The notes below the pieces were generated by a model. That model made no database searches, was not told the DNA's origin, and saw only the letters and a list, made by a program, of their open reading frames with translations. A stretch of DNA of 32,595 nucleotides from L227-5C sp038209275 (lineage in GTDB: Bacteria > Chloroflexota > Chloroflexia > Chloroheliales > Chloroheliaceae), in assembly GCA_038209275.1 (NCBI GenBank), contig JBBQXW010000041.1:1-32595 (forward strand), read 5' to 3'. Of the stretch, positions 10,501-17,064 are shown piece after piece. Position numbers and translations under genes: made by a program. The first letter of the stretch is position 1. Every line of letters begins with the position of its first letter.

Positions 10501-13349
10501 GGCGAGTGGGTTACGGTCAGGCTGACCAGTAGCGTTTTTATAAAAGTAGTTTTCCCCCAGCCGGAGCCACCCAGCACAATAGCGTGTCCGCGTGGCAAGT
10601 CTACTGCCAATGGAAATTGTTTACCTTCATAAGGATTATCTACCAGACCAATTACCGCGCGCAGCGCATAATCCCAGTTGAGCGGCTCTAACCAGCCTTC
10701 TGCTTCCTCCAGCCAACTGGAGAGAGCCGGATTCAAACACAAAGCCGGGTCACTTCGAGATATTCCCAGGGTTATCAACTCTTTTTTGATCAGGTAGTGA
10801 TCTGAGGTAATGGTCTCTATCTCAGGCGAGGGTGAGGTTAGAAGTGGCTGACTAAGGGCCAATTCTTTGGGCAAAAACTTCGGCCAGGGAGCAAGTTGTT
10901 TTGGCACATTCTCCGCTTCAGCCAAACCTTTCATAGCCTTCACTACCAGCTTATAAAGTTCAGGTGGCGCACTATCGCCCGCTATTATCTGCTGACCAGA
11001 ATTGCGGTCAGGCCAGATAACCTTCTGAGCCAAACCTTCGGTATAAGGTTCACCAGCATAGCCTACCTGAATAAGTTCAATCTCATCATTCCCTACCTGA
11101 AGATAGCCGCGACCCGGTATATTGGATGGTAGATATGCCGCATCATTACGCCGCAAAAGTTCCCGGCTTTCTGGCCCTGACTCCACGCGAAGACAAACCC
11201 GAAATTTAATATTGGCCCGCATCTGGTCGGTAACACCACTGGGCCGCTGCGCCGCCAGCAGCAGTAATACTCCTAGCGAACGTCCCACCCGAGTAATAGT
11301 TTCAAGCTGAGTTTTATATTCGGTTCGGTCAGCAATCATTTCGGCAAATTCATCTATGATTATAAAAAGAAATGGGTAAGGCTGAATGGTGTTGTGTAAA
11401 TCCTTTTGGTGGTAATCTACGATATTCTTGACCCCACGATCAGTGTTTAATTTTTCGCGGCGATGAATTTCAGCATTAATAGCGGTAAACATACGAGTTA
11501 CCGCATCGCCATTCAGGTTACTGATAACATCTACACAATGGGGCAAATTTTTTAATTCTTCAAAAGTGCCACCTCCCTTGTAATCCACCAGCACAAAATT
11601 TAACATTCGGGGGTCATAAGCCGCCGCCATACTGGTAATCAAAGAGATTAATAATTCGGATTTGCCGGAGCCAGTGCTACCGGCAATTATTCCATGACTA
11701 CCATCTTTTTTAGCCGAAAATTCGAGGGTACGAACCTTGTTACCGGCCATCATTCCTAGCCGCGCCCGCAGCCACCCAGCTTTGTCCTGCGAAATGCTAT
11801 TCCCCCAGTTACGTTTTGCACCCTGCTCCAGTTCGCGCAGCGAGTTATATTTCATCAGGGTAAGGAAGGGAACATTATTAGGCAAATTGGCGCTGGCGCT
11901 TTGCCGAAGGTTTATAAGTTTGAGGGTATCGGTTAAATGACGCATCTGGTCTGGGTTAGTAACAGCATCAGCCAAACCGACGTAACGACCAGTATTAACC
12001 CCCACTTCGGCATAGCGAAAATGCAGGTTGGCGCTTTGGGTAGTACCAAAATTAGTCACCACATTAGATTGCCCGACCTCTATTACTGCCTGGCAACCAT
12101 CTGGTACATTGCTGCGCTTTGGTACAAGAAAAACAATCGCTGCCCCTAAAGCCGCGCCCTCCTCCAACAAAATAGTAATAGTACCATCGGTCTGTACCTG
12201 GTGCAGCAAATCGTGTGGGTCATCCGCCACATCAAGCAAATCTACCACCAGCAGCAAAAACGGCTGCATCAGTTTATCCGATTCCTCTTTTTTATCCCCA
12301 CGTTCCTGCTGGCGCATTTTGCGCTGGGCCAGAATACGGCGAATATTTTCCAGATATTGGTCAAGGGCGGTTGCCTCTTCCTGATCGGTCTTATCCTGCT
12401 CTACCACCTCATTGCTAAAGAAGATAGGAGATTGGTCGTCGTTGCCACTGGCATGGAGCAAACCCCCAGTCCAGGCCCATCTTTGCCGACTGGTTGCCAA
12501 TATAAAGAGTTTTGCATCTGCCGGGGAATGGAAAACCAGATAATGGGTCAGGAAGGAGTGGGCAAACTGGTAAACACCATCCCGTTCGCCAGTAATTGCC
12601 AGCGCATAAGTCAGGGGAGGGGTAAATTCAGCCTCGCTTTGGCTGGTCGTCTGCCCGGTTTTTTGCGTCCCACCACCGGCAGCTTTATCATTATCGCGTT
12701 TAAGCTGGGGACGCAATGCCAGCACTACTGGTATATCCGAGACATAGCGGGCATCGGCTTCTAACTTCTGCGCCTTACGCCAGAGTGGACTGCTGCCACT
12801 GCCCTGACTTAATTTATAGGTAATGGTGGAAGGGAGAGTACCGACACCCAACCTTATTAGACCAAAATCGCTATCCAGAAACCGACGTTCCCAAAGGCGT
12901 AGCTCTTGATTATCGTTATTACCTTGCGATGAAGAAATAGAGTTTTTGGTTTCCTCGGCAATGCGTATAGCGGTTTGTGCTTCTGGGTAATTATAACGAT
13001 AGAAACGGCGTTGCAACTCGTGAAAGGTGTGCATCTCTTGATACAGTTCACCCAAATGGTCAAGATATTCTCTTTCAGCCTGAGCCTGCTTTTGCCGTTC
13101 CTTGAAATAAATATAAATCGAGAAGACCACCGAAGCGAGTACCGAAAAGGCCATCGAAACCAGCAATAAAGGGTTGCGCCCGTTACTCAGCACTGTTACC
13201 AGTACATAGCCCGCAATTGTAGCAACAGGTAAACCAATTTGAAATAGCTGAGTAGCCGCATCGAATTGCCTATCTGGAGGAGCAGGAATTTCGCGTTCCT
13301 CAAAAGGAAGTTCGGGCTGTATACGCGGTGGTCGGTTTAAATCTACCAT
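4593..13349 (-). CDS. eccC: EccC/EssC-type type VII secretion ATPase with seven FtsK/SpoIIIE modules
   Basis: A 2918-residue membrane-anchored motor of the EccC/EssC family, which drives WXG100 export. Two membrane helices (about 36-54 and 60-82) are followed by the EccC-typical RLWERR...LRLGVGTLP stretch; there is no N-terminal FHA pair as in Firmicutes EssC. Seven P-loop modules follow, with the P-loop glycine at residues 557, 927, 1262, 1621, 1955, 2289 and 2593. Modules 1, 3 and 5 share G(S/G)TGSGKSELL, VDYKGGG and Walker B IIIDE(F/Y)AEM. Modules 2, 4 and 6 have GK(T/S), DLGG and an IDN Walker B. Module 7 reads GPPLSGRT (no P-loop lysine) and IIDN. Known EccC proteins usually have three modules. 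Odd modules are likely the hydrolysing ones (inference from the DE pair). It lies between a membrane pseudokinase gene and a VWA-FHA gene. The reading frame is intact. Confidence 0.93.
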   Translation of the reverse strand: MVDLNRPPRIQPELPFEEREIPAPPDRQFDAATQLFQIGLPVATIAGYVLVTVLSNGRNPLLLVSMAFSVLASVVFSIYIYFKERQKQAQAEREYLDHLGELYQEMHTFHELQRRFYRYNYPEAQTAIRIAEETKNSISSSQGNNDNQELRLWERRFLDSDFGLIRLGVGTLPSTITYKLSQGSGSSPLWRKAQKLEADARYVSDIPVVLALRPQLKRDNDKAAGGGTQKTGQTTSQSEAEFTPPLTYALAITGERDGVYQFAHSFLTHYLVFHSPADAKLFILATSRQRWAWTGGLLHASGNDDQSPIFFSNEVVEQDKTDQEEATALDQYLENIRRILAQRKMRQQERGDKKEESDKLMQPFLLLVVDLLDVADDPHDLLHQVQTDGTITILLEEGAALGAAIVFLVPKRSNVPDGCQAVIEVGQSNVVTNFGTTQSANLHFRYAEVGVNTGRYVGLADAVTNPDQMRHLTDTLKLINLRQSASANLPNNVPFLTLMKYNSLRELEQGAKRNWGNSISQDKAGWLRARLGMMAGNKVRTLEFSAKKDGSHGIIAGSTGSGKSELLISLITSMAAAYDPRMLNFVLVDYKGGGTFEELKNLPHCVDVISNLNGDAVTRMFTAINAEIHRREKLNTDRGVKNIVDYHQKDLHNTIQPYPFLFIIIDEFAEMIADRTEYKTQLETITRVGRSLGVLLLLAAQRPSGVTDQMRANIKFRVCLRVESGPESRELLRRNDAAYLPSNIPGRGYLQVGNDEIELIQVGYAGEPYTEGLAQKVIWPDRNSGQQIIAGDSAPPELYKLVVKAMKGLAEAENVPKQLAPWPKFLPKELALSQPLLTSPSPEIETITSDHYLIKKELITLGISRSDPALCLNPALSSWLEEAEGWLEPLNWDYALRAVIGLVDNPYEGKQFPLAVDLPRGHAIVLGGSGWGKTTFIKTLLVSLTVTHSPNALHLYIVDLGGRKFDAFKSLPHTGAVITSDETGFEERVEQLLRELNMMMEERKLLLSKAGRDDLEDYNKRNPTQPIPALVVAIDNFGEFISIFGKERDNVTSLLNQFLSLTQYCSAYGIYFVISANQLSGLPSNLLNIFTERFALRLSDSTDYRAVLGKQPDVITEIVGRGYAIFNQQLLSCQLATAFDLRSSQNPDNTNETELIGKLGKQMDTFLKNRRLQGYNYLEPRMVDALPTKVLLKELLIEKYELKKDQNLLESLRKLVRQNWKDSIEPDKADWLQVMVGRASGNRPKILQLEAQKDGVHALIAGGTGSGKSELLMSLISSLALTYDPSALNFVLVDYKGGGAFKPFETLPHCVDLVTNLNKMAVERMFTAIGAEMDRRSALNADKKVKDIVDYRRRGMHQLPGGQPYPFLFIIIDEYAEMISENPDFGEKLNSIARVGRSLGVHLFLASQRPVGVSDQMRANIKLRICLRVEQVDTSVELLRRSDAAFLPNGLPGRGYVQAGNETIELIQTAYTGEVFEGVQAKEGEEPPRFYDMVVELAQELLNEKKVAHPRSPWPKALPTELTFSSPLVEDYIKPTDSLLLKAGHNGPLVLNPYIEKWLEQPTSASAAPLSWPLLNWRQNDSPTRAVPALNAIVGLVDDPAGAQQLPLTIDFRRGHAVVFGVSGSGKTGFLRSLVTSLAATHNPRELHLHILDLGGGSLTMLGKLPQVGTIIMPDERGYDERVRHLWRELNNLIALRKREFGEAGVTTLTEYNVAHPDATRHAVLVIIDNFAEYMDNFGSTAQTGTKDDLLTAFIDLARQGRTYGVHFIVTADRLNVLSSKLYSLFTERFTLRLGNADEYVSIVGTGLGEIDTIAGRGATRLDRKPLLFQVAQARRKAEKPDEEALSEIDTIKALSQAMQKEAEKLPDKPKPFKIDALPENVPYRKMLAEEFGITSDEEEFPKALKGAVQQGWSEQRKPKNADWLRVLLGKTAGDEKRELTFEAKVDGVHAMVAGGTGSGKSELLMTLIVGLALRYPPDVLNFVLVDYKGGGAFKPFENLPHCVDLVTNLNKTAVGRMFTAIRSEMDRRQELNAQKGVSHIVDYRRKGFSASEPYPFLFIIIDEYAEMISDNPDYRQQLETITRLGRSVGVTLILASQRPKGVSDQMRENIKLRLCLRVEQIETSQDLLRRPDAALLPNGLPGRGYIQVGNENIELIQVAWAGEELPAAAKPDDRDKDPPKLFGFAVELARELNANQFVPRPWPRFLPEATSLYQPLTNGKTGQPFILEPVLPDWLAQPAERPQEQDWPQVDWQGKILNPVIGLLDDPKEARQEPYRVNLKQNHLVICGDSGSGKSALLRTIITSLAVTHSPRDVQFYLLDLGGHTLSSLKDLPHVGAVIHGDDDAFEERLQRLLEFLTRQLENRQRLLSSENNVFDFNTAHPEQKLPAIIVVIDNIAELRENYEGLVEDVLLPLVRRSAGVCIRFIVTCNIPGNMQGKLYGLFAERITLHQSNKDVYMDIVGPGTSEIDSIPGRGYIRDRSRPLLLQTALAAGQFNKAGKSVQTEAADMLKIIGNMQTVVRQWTTSQSEWSRPEDIPILQTQIGLQELLKVVKVRRELPTGAIAKAVIGMGSDLEPVELDLWNQGPHFLIVGPPLSGRTTALRNCILSLAKQNPPDRIQLVLIDLQRKLVQHQGQFTLGGLPQVLEVIEEEEGLPDLVARLKQEGEQRTKRTASQNGSVEHTNTIRPYPELFVIIDNLDEIADKISDELALIMRRYGSAGIHLIASSSGESGQAKLRRAIQSYGLGLRSSQAVEALKVYRTPAELRSRELPVGRGFLVRSGIPTLVQLAIPHALPDGDNMSDIASELDQWVKQIKQKWGNLRASWTIPTSSGSTNGVKSATPQKQSLVEILEASTDLANTKLTKNLLQLEPAVLEKWLWERWKQLLLERNTPDVIIEGLMEAVSPGKVIQELLELKD
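5670..11819 (-). repeat. Intragenic tandem triplication of a two-ATPase unit in eccC
   Basis: Three diverged units of about 650-705 codons follow one another in the ATPase gene, each starting about 46 codons before an odd-module P-loop at a conserved W(L)...GxxxG...DG(V/S)H segment. Approximate limits are 11819-9705 (modules 1+2), 9704-7626 (3+4) and 7625-5670 (5+6). Units two and three are the most alike: the stretch near 9396-9490 and that near 7315-7410 share long runs such as AATCTACCAGCACAAAATTC at an offset of about 2.08 kb. Boundaries are estimates by eye. Confidence 0.75.
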
Positions 13350-13361
13350 AACAGTTTACCC

Positions 13362-14456
13362 TTATTTTATATTGCCGAGATTTATAACCATAAAAATTAA
13401 CAAAATCAAAAGAGCCACCGCCAACAACGCTATGGCAATCTTGAATAAGACGTCGGTTTTGCGCCACCATGCCTCTTTTTGGCCTGGTATTTTCTTGAAA
13501 GTGGTTCTGAGTTCTTGAGCCAATTCGGTTGCATGAGCCTGGCGTAAGTTTGGGTCTAGTCTGATAGCTTTCTCGGCAATTCCAGCAACCGGGCTAACAT
13601 CTTTGCTACGGTTCATTGGTACGGGGGTGCCTTCGCGCACCACCTTAGAAATGGCCTTATCATCCAGCAGTCGGGCCGGATACGCCGGTTGACCAATCAG
13701 CATTTCATAGAGAATCAGACCCAGACCATACACATCGGTACTGTAATTAACTATTGGTTGCGGCCCGTTCAACAATTCTGGGGCGGTATAGGCAGGATGA
13801 CTGATTGAGTTATACCAAACTTTTGGTGCCTCTGTGAAAGGAGCGGCAATACCGAGGTCAAGTAATAAAAGGGTCGGGACTTTAGGCCATTCGCCAAAAT
13901 CTACCAGCACTGTCTCCGGGCTGAGGGCAAGATGGTACATTCCTTTGCTTTGCAACCAGCTAATAGTCGAGGCCAAATCGGTAATAATCGAGCAGGTATG
14001 ATAAATCCAGGGCTGCTGGTGGCGGGCTAATACCTCGCTCAGCGCCTCTCCATCTACATAATCAAAGATATAGTAAAAGAGTAATTGGTTTTGAACTACA
14101 ACCCGGCCATAAGGCTCTTTAGCAGTAGGATAGGGTAATTGAATTTGCGGCAAGAAATGAACATCAGGTTCTTTGCTTTTTTTGACTAAATCCAGAAATG
14201 TGGCCTCCCGTTTAAGGCGATTCACATGGCTATCGCCTTCGTGGGCGATTTTAAGATAGACCGGTTTATTTTGCCAGTTAGCCTTATAAACGGTCGAGGA
14301 GCGAAGAACAATTACTGGCTTGAATATTTCAATATCGGCCAGTTTCTCCCCATGCTCAAAAATTAAAGGTGACTTTTCGGCAGGACAGGCCGTTTCCTGG
14401 CAATATAGATTCCTGTCGGCAGCGCTTCGCCCACACATCAGGCAAACCTGTTTCAT
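13362..14456 (-). CDS. Zinc-ribbon pseudokinase with C-terminal membrane anchor
   Basis: A 364-residue protein with a kinase fold but no catalytic set. The N-terminus holds a probable zinc ribbon (Cys 5, 8, 19, 24). The kinase-like region keeps the ATP lysine (YLK, K69), DLG (200-202), APE (225-227) and DVYGLGLILYEML, but the HRDLKPEN loop is replaced by HLALSPET (175-182), removing the catalytic Asp, Lys and Asn. A single hydrophobic helix (about 337-360) ends the chain with only GNIK beyond it, a tail-anchored layout facing the cytoplasm. EssB/YukC of Firmicutes type VII systems is also a membrane pseudokinase, so this could be a distant counterpart; that is inference. The stop is 12 bp before eccC, so the two are co-transcribed and perhaps coupled. 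Confidence 0.85.
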   Translation of the reverse strand: MKQVCLMCGRSAADRNLYCQETACPAEKSPLIFEHGEKLADIEIFKPVIVLRSSTVYKANWQNKPVYLKIAHEGDSHVNRLKREATFLDLVKKSKEPDVHFLPQIQLPYPTAKEPYGRVVVQNQLLFYYIFDYVDGEALSEVLARHQQPWIYHTCSIITDLASTISWLQSKGMYHLALSPETVLVDFGEWPKVPTLLLLDLGIAAPFTEAPKVWYNSISHPAYTAPELLNGPQPIVNYSTDVYGLGLILYEMLIGQPAYPARLLDDKAISKVVREGTPVPMNRSKDVSPVAGIAEKAIRLDPNLRQAHATELAQELRTTFKKIPGQKEAWWRKTDVLFKIAIALLAVALLILLIFMVINLGNIK

Positions 14457-14549
14457 TTCAGCATTCCTATAAATAACTTATAAAAACAACGTGAGATAGT
14501 TACCGATACCTGGGCTGATCGTGCTGCGCTAAGTACACCGTTTCACACA

Positions 14550-14656
14550 AAAAGGTTACAGATTTCGTAGGGGCGAATGGCATACGCCCTTTTGACCTGA
14601 TTTAGTGTTCAAGGGCGTATGCCATTCGCCCCTACCGAAGTAATTCTCAACCTTTT
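14550..14656. repeat. MITE-like palindromic element
   Basis: A perfect 25-bp inverted repeat lies at 14567-14591 and 14611-14635 (arms begin GTAGGGGCGAATGG) with a 19-nt loop. An outer matching pair AAAAGGTT (14550-14557) and AACCTTTT (14649-14656) extends it to about 107 bp. It sits between the FHA-fusion gene and the pseudokinase gene and is not coding. RNA made from it would fold into a very stable hairpin that could shield or cleave the operon transcript. The form resembles dispersed palindromic repeats of cyanobacteria and Chloroflexota (recalled, not searched). Confidence 0.8.
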
Positions 14657-14671
14657 CTATGACGACTCGTA

Positions 14672-15319
14672 CTAAAAATTTATTTCCAGAAAGGTCAGGC
14701 AAAGACTATCACTACCCATCCAAAGCTGGTCTTTATCCTGGATTGGGTGTTCCTGGTCTTCAATTGGAAAGCGGCGATCAGGATTAGTTGCAGTATTGAG
14801 CAAAAAGGGATTGTTAGAGGACAGATTTTTAATAAAAAACTGCCCGTTTTTTTCGGTAAGGCAGGCCTGCCTTCGTGAAATTTTTCTGCCGTCCGGCAGA
14901 TTTTCCAGATTTACCCCCAGCAAAGCCTCGTCATTCTTACCTGGATATGGTCTGCCGATTATAGCGGGCTGCCACCGGAGGCGATAGACCTGACCACTGT
15001 TCGGCTCTCGAAAGTAAGCCGCTTTGGATAAGGCCGAAGCTCCGATAGGCAAGTTTACTGGTCGTTCTTCCAAAATCAGGCTGGGATTGTTACCCAGGTT
15101 CTGCTCGTTTAGAGGAAGCTGTTCGTCCAGCCTGAAAGTGCTGCTTGCCAGACACAGAGTATAATCTTCAGGTTGAGTGCCGAGATAAGGTAACTCGTCC
15201 CGAAATTCCTGCAAGATTTCTGCGATTAGTTCCGGGGGCTTCAAGCTCGCAAGCGCCTCAGCACGTTGCGAGCCTAACCCCAAAACTTTAATACTAAGCG
15301 ATATTCGCTGAAGACTCAT
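14672..15319 (-). CDS. Ubiquitin-like (YukD/EsaB-like) - FHA fusion
   Basis: A 215-residue soluble protein. Residues 1-88 open with a beta strand (ISLSIKVLGLG) and show the size and pattern of the YukD/EsaB ubiquitin-like fold of type VII loci (IAEILQEF helix, CLASSTFRLDEQLPL, closing SLILEE). Residues about 112-212 look like an FHA domain: IIGRPYPG at 120-127, ISRRQA at 147-152 and SSNNPFLL at 167-174. Two FHA key positions differ from consensus: the SxxH histidine is Gln151 and the N-G pair is Asn-Asn, so phosphothreonine binding may be weakened or altered. It follows the WXG100 genes and precedes the pseudokinase gene. The ubiquitin-like call rests on pattern and context and is less certain than the FHA call. 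Confidence 0.7.
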   Translation of the reverse strand: MSLQRISLSIKVLGLGSQRAEALASLKPPELIAEILQEFRDELPYLGTQPEDYTLCLASSTFRLDEQLPLNEQNLGNNPSLILEERPVNLPIGASALSKAAYFREPNSGQVYRLRWQPAIIGRPYPGKNDEALLGVNLENLPDGRKISRRQACLTEKNGQFFIKNLSSNNPFLLNTATNPDRRFPIEDQEHPIQDKDQLWMGSDSLCLTFLEINF

Positions 15320-15345
15320 TTTCCACCAGACAAGAGACTGAAGGT

Positions 15346-15642
15346 TTAATAGAATTTGGTTGCGCCCAGTTCGTCGCCGCGCTCGAAAGCATCCACCGAT
15401 TTACCGAGGTCGCCGCTCAATTCGACACACTTCTCGGCTACCTTCTCGATGTCGGGTTTAATCTGTTGGAGGTATTGGGCCACCGCATAACCACCAACCA
15501 AACCCATAAAGGCGGCGGTCTTGAGGGCCATGATTATGCCTTCCATTAGCTTTACCACTACCTTCAGCACGTCACCGACAGTCTTGAAAGTTTTCGCTAC
15601 ATTGCGTACTGCCGGAATATCCATATAAACTTCGTTTGCCAT
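15346..15642 (-). CDS. WXG100-like small protein, KFY tail (no W-x-G)
   Basis: A 98-residue, largely helical protein of WXG100 size. It has two long helices around a central turn at about 44-53 (AFMGLVGGYA), where a Trp-x-Gly would normally sit; tryptophan is absent. The first helix region is unusually hydrophobic (VVVKLMEGIIMALKTAAFMGLVGGYAV, split here: positions about 28-54), so membrane contact is possible. It ends in Lys-Phe-Tyr, as does the protein encoded just upstream. The ATG at 15642 has AAGGAG at ideal distance. It is the last of four small genes between the membrane pseudokinase and the ubiquitin-like-FHA gene, and is expected to be a substrate or chaperone partner of the EccC motor. 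Function is inferred from context and size. Confidence 0.75.
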   Translation of the reverse strand: MANEVYMDIPAVRNVAKTFKTVGDVLKVVVKLMEGIIMALKTAAFMGLVGGYAVAQYLQQIKPDIEKVAEKCVELSGDLGKSVDAFERGDELGATKFY

Positions 15643-15711
15643 GTCTAACTCCTTTTGCCTGAACTTAATTAATACAAGCGGGATTAGAAATCCCTACTAC
15701 GTTTATAAGGT

Positions 15712-16044
15712 CTAATAAAACTTGAACTTATCGGTGAGGTTAGACCTGACCAGATTGTTCACATCGCTGTCAGCGCGCTCAACAATATCGCGGGCATTGC
15801 TCAGATTGTGGTGAGTTTTTGTAATATGCTCTGTTACCCGTGCTACTCCCGGAATGACTATGCTTGAAACTTCTTCTACGAAAGCGTTAGCTCCCTCGCC
15901 TTTCCAGATACCGCCGACCACCAGTCCAAGCACCATTCGTATGGGCTGCATAGCCTGTTCTTCGATGGTCTGAATCTGTTTGGTAATCTGGCTCAAAAGA
16001 CTTTCGAGTAGCGCACGAGCCACACTTATAAGAAAATCATCCAT
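15712..16044 (-). CDS. WXG100-family protein (WKG), KFY tail
   Basis: A 110-residue helical-hairpin protein with a clear WXG motif: IWKGEGANAFVEEV in the centre (Trp at about residue 47), including the G-xx-F-x-E-E pattern of Esx proteins. The N-terminal helix contains a glycine-rich hydrophobic stretch just before the motif (MVLGLVVGG). The last residues are DKFKFY, sharing the terminal KFY with the next protein in the operon; such tails could serve as a motor-docking signal, since C-terminal ends of WXG100 partners are recognised by EccC/EssC in studied systems. AAGGAG precedes the ATG at 16044. Likely secreted or partner subunit of a heterodimer (inference). Confidence 0.85.
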   Translation of the reverse strand: MDDFLISVARALLESLLSQITKQIQTIEEQAMQPIRMVLGLVVGGIWKGEGANAFVEEVSSIVIPGVARVTEHITKTHHNLSNARDIVERADSDVNNLVRSNLTDKFKFY

Positions 16045-16142
16045 TGTGGTTCTCCTTCCCTGCTAAAACTTGTTTTCCACTAATCTAAAGCTAACCTACA
16101 AAACGATTAGCTGTGCCAATCCTTGCTTGCAATCGAAGTGTG

Positions 16143-16442
16143 CTATTCGAAGTAGCTTTCGGCTTTCTCGTCGGCCTCTTGCATATAATGAATAGCGGCC
16201 TCCACATCACCCTTTAGCTCTTGGTATTTTTCAATCAGTTTGCTGAGTGAAGGATTAAGGCTACCATTGATAGCTTCTACAAAGCTATCACCACCACGTC
16301 CCAGCAGTGCGCCATCTTCCAGCGTCTTGGCGACTTTCTGCATTTCCTGCAAAACATTCTGCAATCGCTCTGCTTCCTGACCAAAAGTTCGGGCCATATC
16401 TTCGGCTGCTTCGTATTCTAGCTTGATAATATCTTCTGACAT
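16143..16442 (-). CDS. WXG100-like small protein (LGRGG turn)
   Basis: Translated from the ATG at 16442 (MSEDIIKLEY), this gives 99 residues, the standard WXG100 length; the frame is open further upstream to 16532, but GAGGAAGG lies about 8 nt before this ATG and the extra residues would be atypical. Two amphipathic helices flank a turn GALLGRGGDSFVEAI in which Leu-Gly replaces Trp-x-Gly but the following G-xx-F-x-E-A pattern is kept. The C-terminus is acidic (EADEKAESYFE) and includes a Tyr near the end, loosely similar to YxxxD/E-type secretion tails. No membrane segment. Probably one half of an Esx-like pair with a neighbouring product. Confidence 0.82.
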   Translation of the reverse strand: MSEDIIKLEYEAAEDMARTFGQEAERLQNVLQEMQKVAKTLEDGALLGRGGDSFVEAINGSLNPSLSKLIEKYQELKGDVEAAIHYMQEADEKAESYFE

Positions 16443-16546
16443 TTGCTTGATTCCTTCCTCTGGTAGATTGGTCTTTTTCCACCTATCTAGTCTATCCATT
16501 ACACAAGTTAGAACTCCATACCCCCAGGGCAAGTGGAGTGGCGCTG

Positions 16547-16843
16547 CTAGACGCGGAACGGAGCGCTACAATCCTGTTCGGCCTGTTTAACTAACTGGCT
16601 TATCTGGCGACTGATACGCTCGGCCTCGTTCAAAGCCTCTTGCAACCGACGAGTAGCCGGTAAGACTTCTCCAACCATCTCCGAGAAAAATGCCTCTGAG
16701 CCACGCCCGATCCATTTGCTCTCCAAATTTCTCATGTTGGACGTAACTTTCTGAAGGACATCATGTACTTCTTCCGCCTGTGCCGCGAATTGTCCGGCAA
16801 CTTGGTCAATTTCATCGTACTTGGCTTGAAACTTGTCTGACAT
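16547..16843 (-). CDS. WXG100-family protein (WIG)
   Basis: A 98-residue ESAT-6-like protein starting at 16843, where GGAGG lies 7 nt upstream; the open frame extends to 16894 but that start lacks support. The central motif SKWIGRGSEAFFSEM has the classical Trp-x-Gly (Trp at about residue 44) in a turn between two helices. It is the first of the four small genes and the best match to the canonical family. The C-terminal end is QAEQDCSAPFRV, with a single cysteine. Expected role: exported dimer subunit or chaperone recognised by the EccC motor; partner identity is not visible. Confidence 0.9.
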   Translation of the reverse strand: MSDKFQAKYDEIDQVAGQFAAQAEEVHDVLQKVTSNMRNLESKWIGRGSEAFFSEMVGEVLPATRRLQEALNEAERISRQISQLVKQAEQDCSAPFRV

Positions 16844-16924
16844 CAGTGAACCTCCATAAAACGGTTTTTTAACTACTCTTGTGAAACAACCCAATGGTGT
16901 ATGCCTGAATTAAACTGTATATCT

Positions 16925-16952
16925 ACAAAAATCTCATCACCCCGAAGGATGA
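16925..16952 (-). terminator. Weak hairpin with T-run upstream of the WXG100 genes
   Basis: On the minus strand TCATC and GATGA (pairing at 16948-16952 and 16934-16938) enclose a 9-nt CTTCGGGG-rich loop and are followed by GATTTTTG. The stem is only five base pairs, so this could be an attenuator between the membrane pseudokinase gene and the WXG100 genes or a chance structure. Confidence 0.3.
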
Positions 16953-17012
16953 AAAAGGGATGAATTTCTATTGTTTTTGAGCCTTGTCTACTCGCTCAAA
17001 CGGTGGAACAGG

Positions 17013-17048
17013 TGGGTTCAACTTTGCTTTACAAGCCAGTCGAACCCA
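17013..17048 (-). other. Inverted repeat just after the membrane pseudokinase stop
   Basis: TGGGTTCAACT (17013-17023) and AGTCGAACCCA (17038-17048) pair at 10 of 11 positions around a 14-nt loop. It lies 17 bp past the stop of the upstream gene on the minus strand, but has no T-run on that strand, so a transcript-end processing or stability role is more likely than a classical terminator. Confidence 0.4.
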
Positions 17049-17064
17049 TCAATTTTTAATAAAC

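Noticed and set aside
14545..14560. Shared ACACAAAAAGGT-like string at 14545 and at 32481 as a common operator
   Set aside because: The match is short and A-rich, one copy lies in a repeat element and the other in a terminator stem, so chance is likely.
16443..16532. Longer N-terminus for the third WXG100-like protein
   Set aside because: The ATG at 16442 has GAGGAAGG upstream and gives the family's normal 99-residue length; the extension has no supported start.
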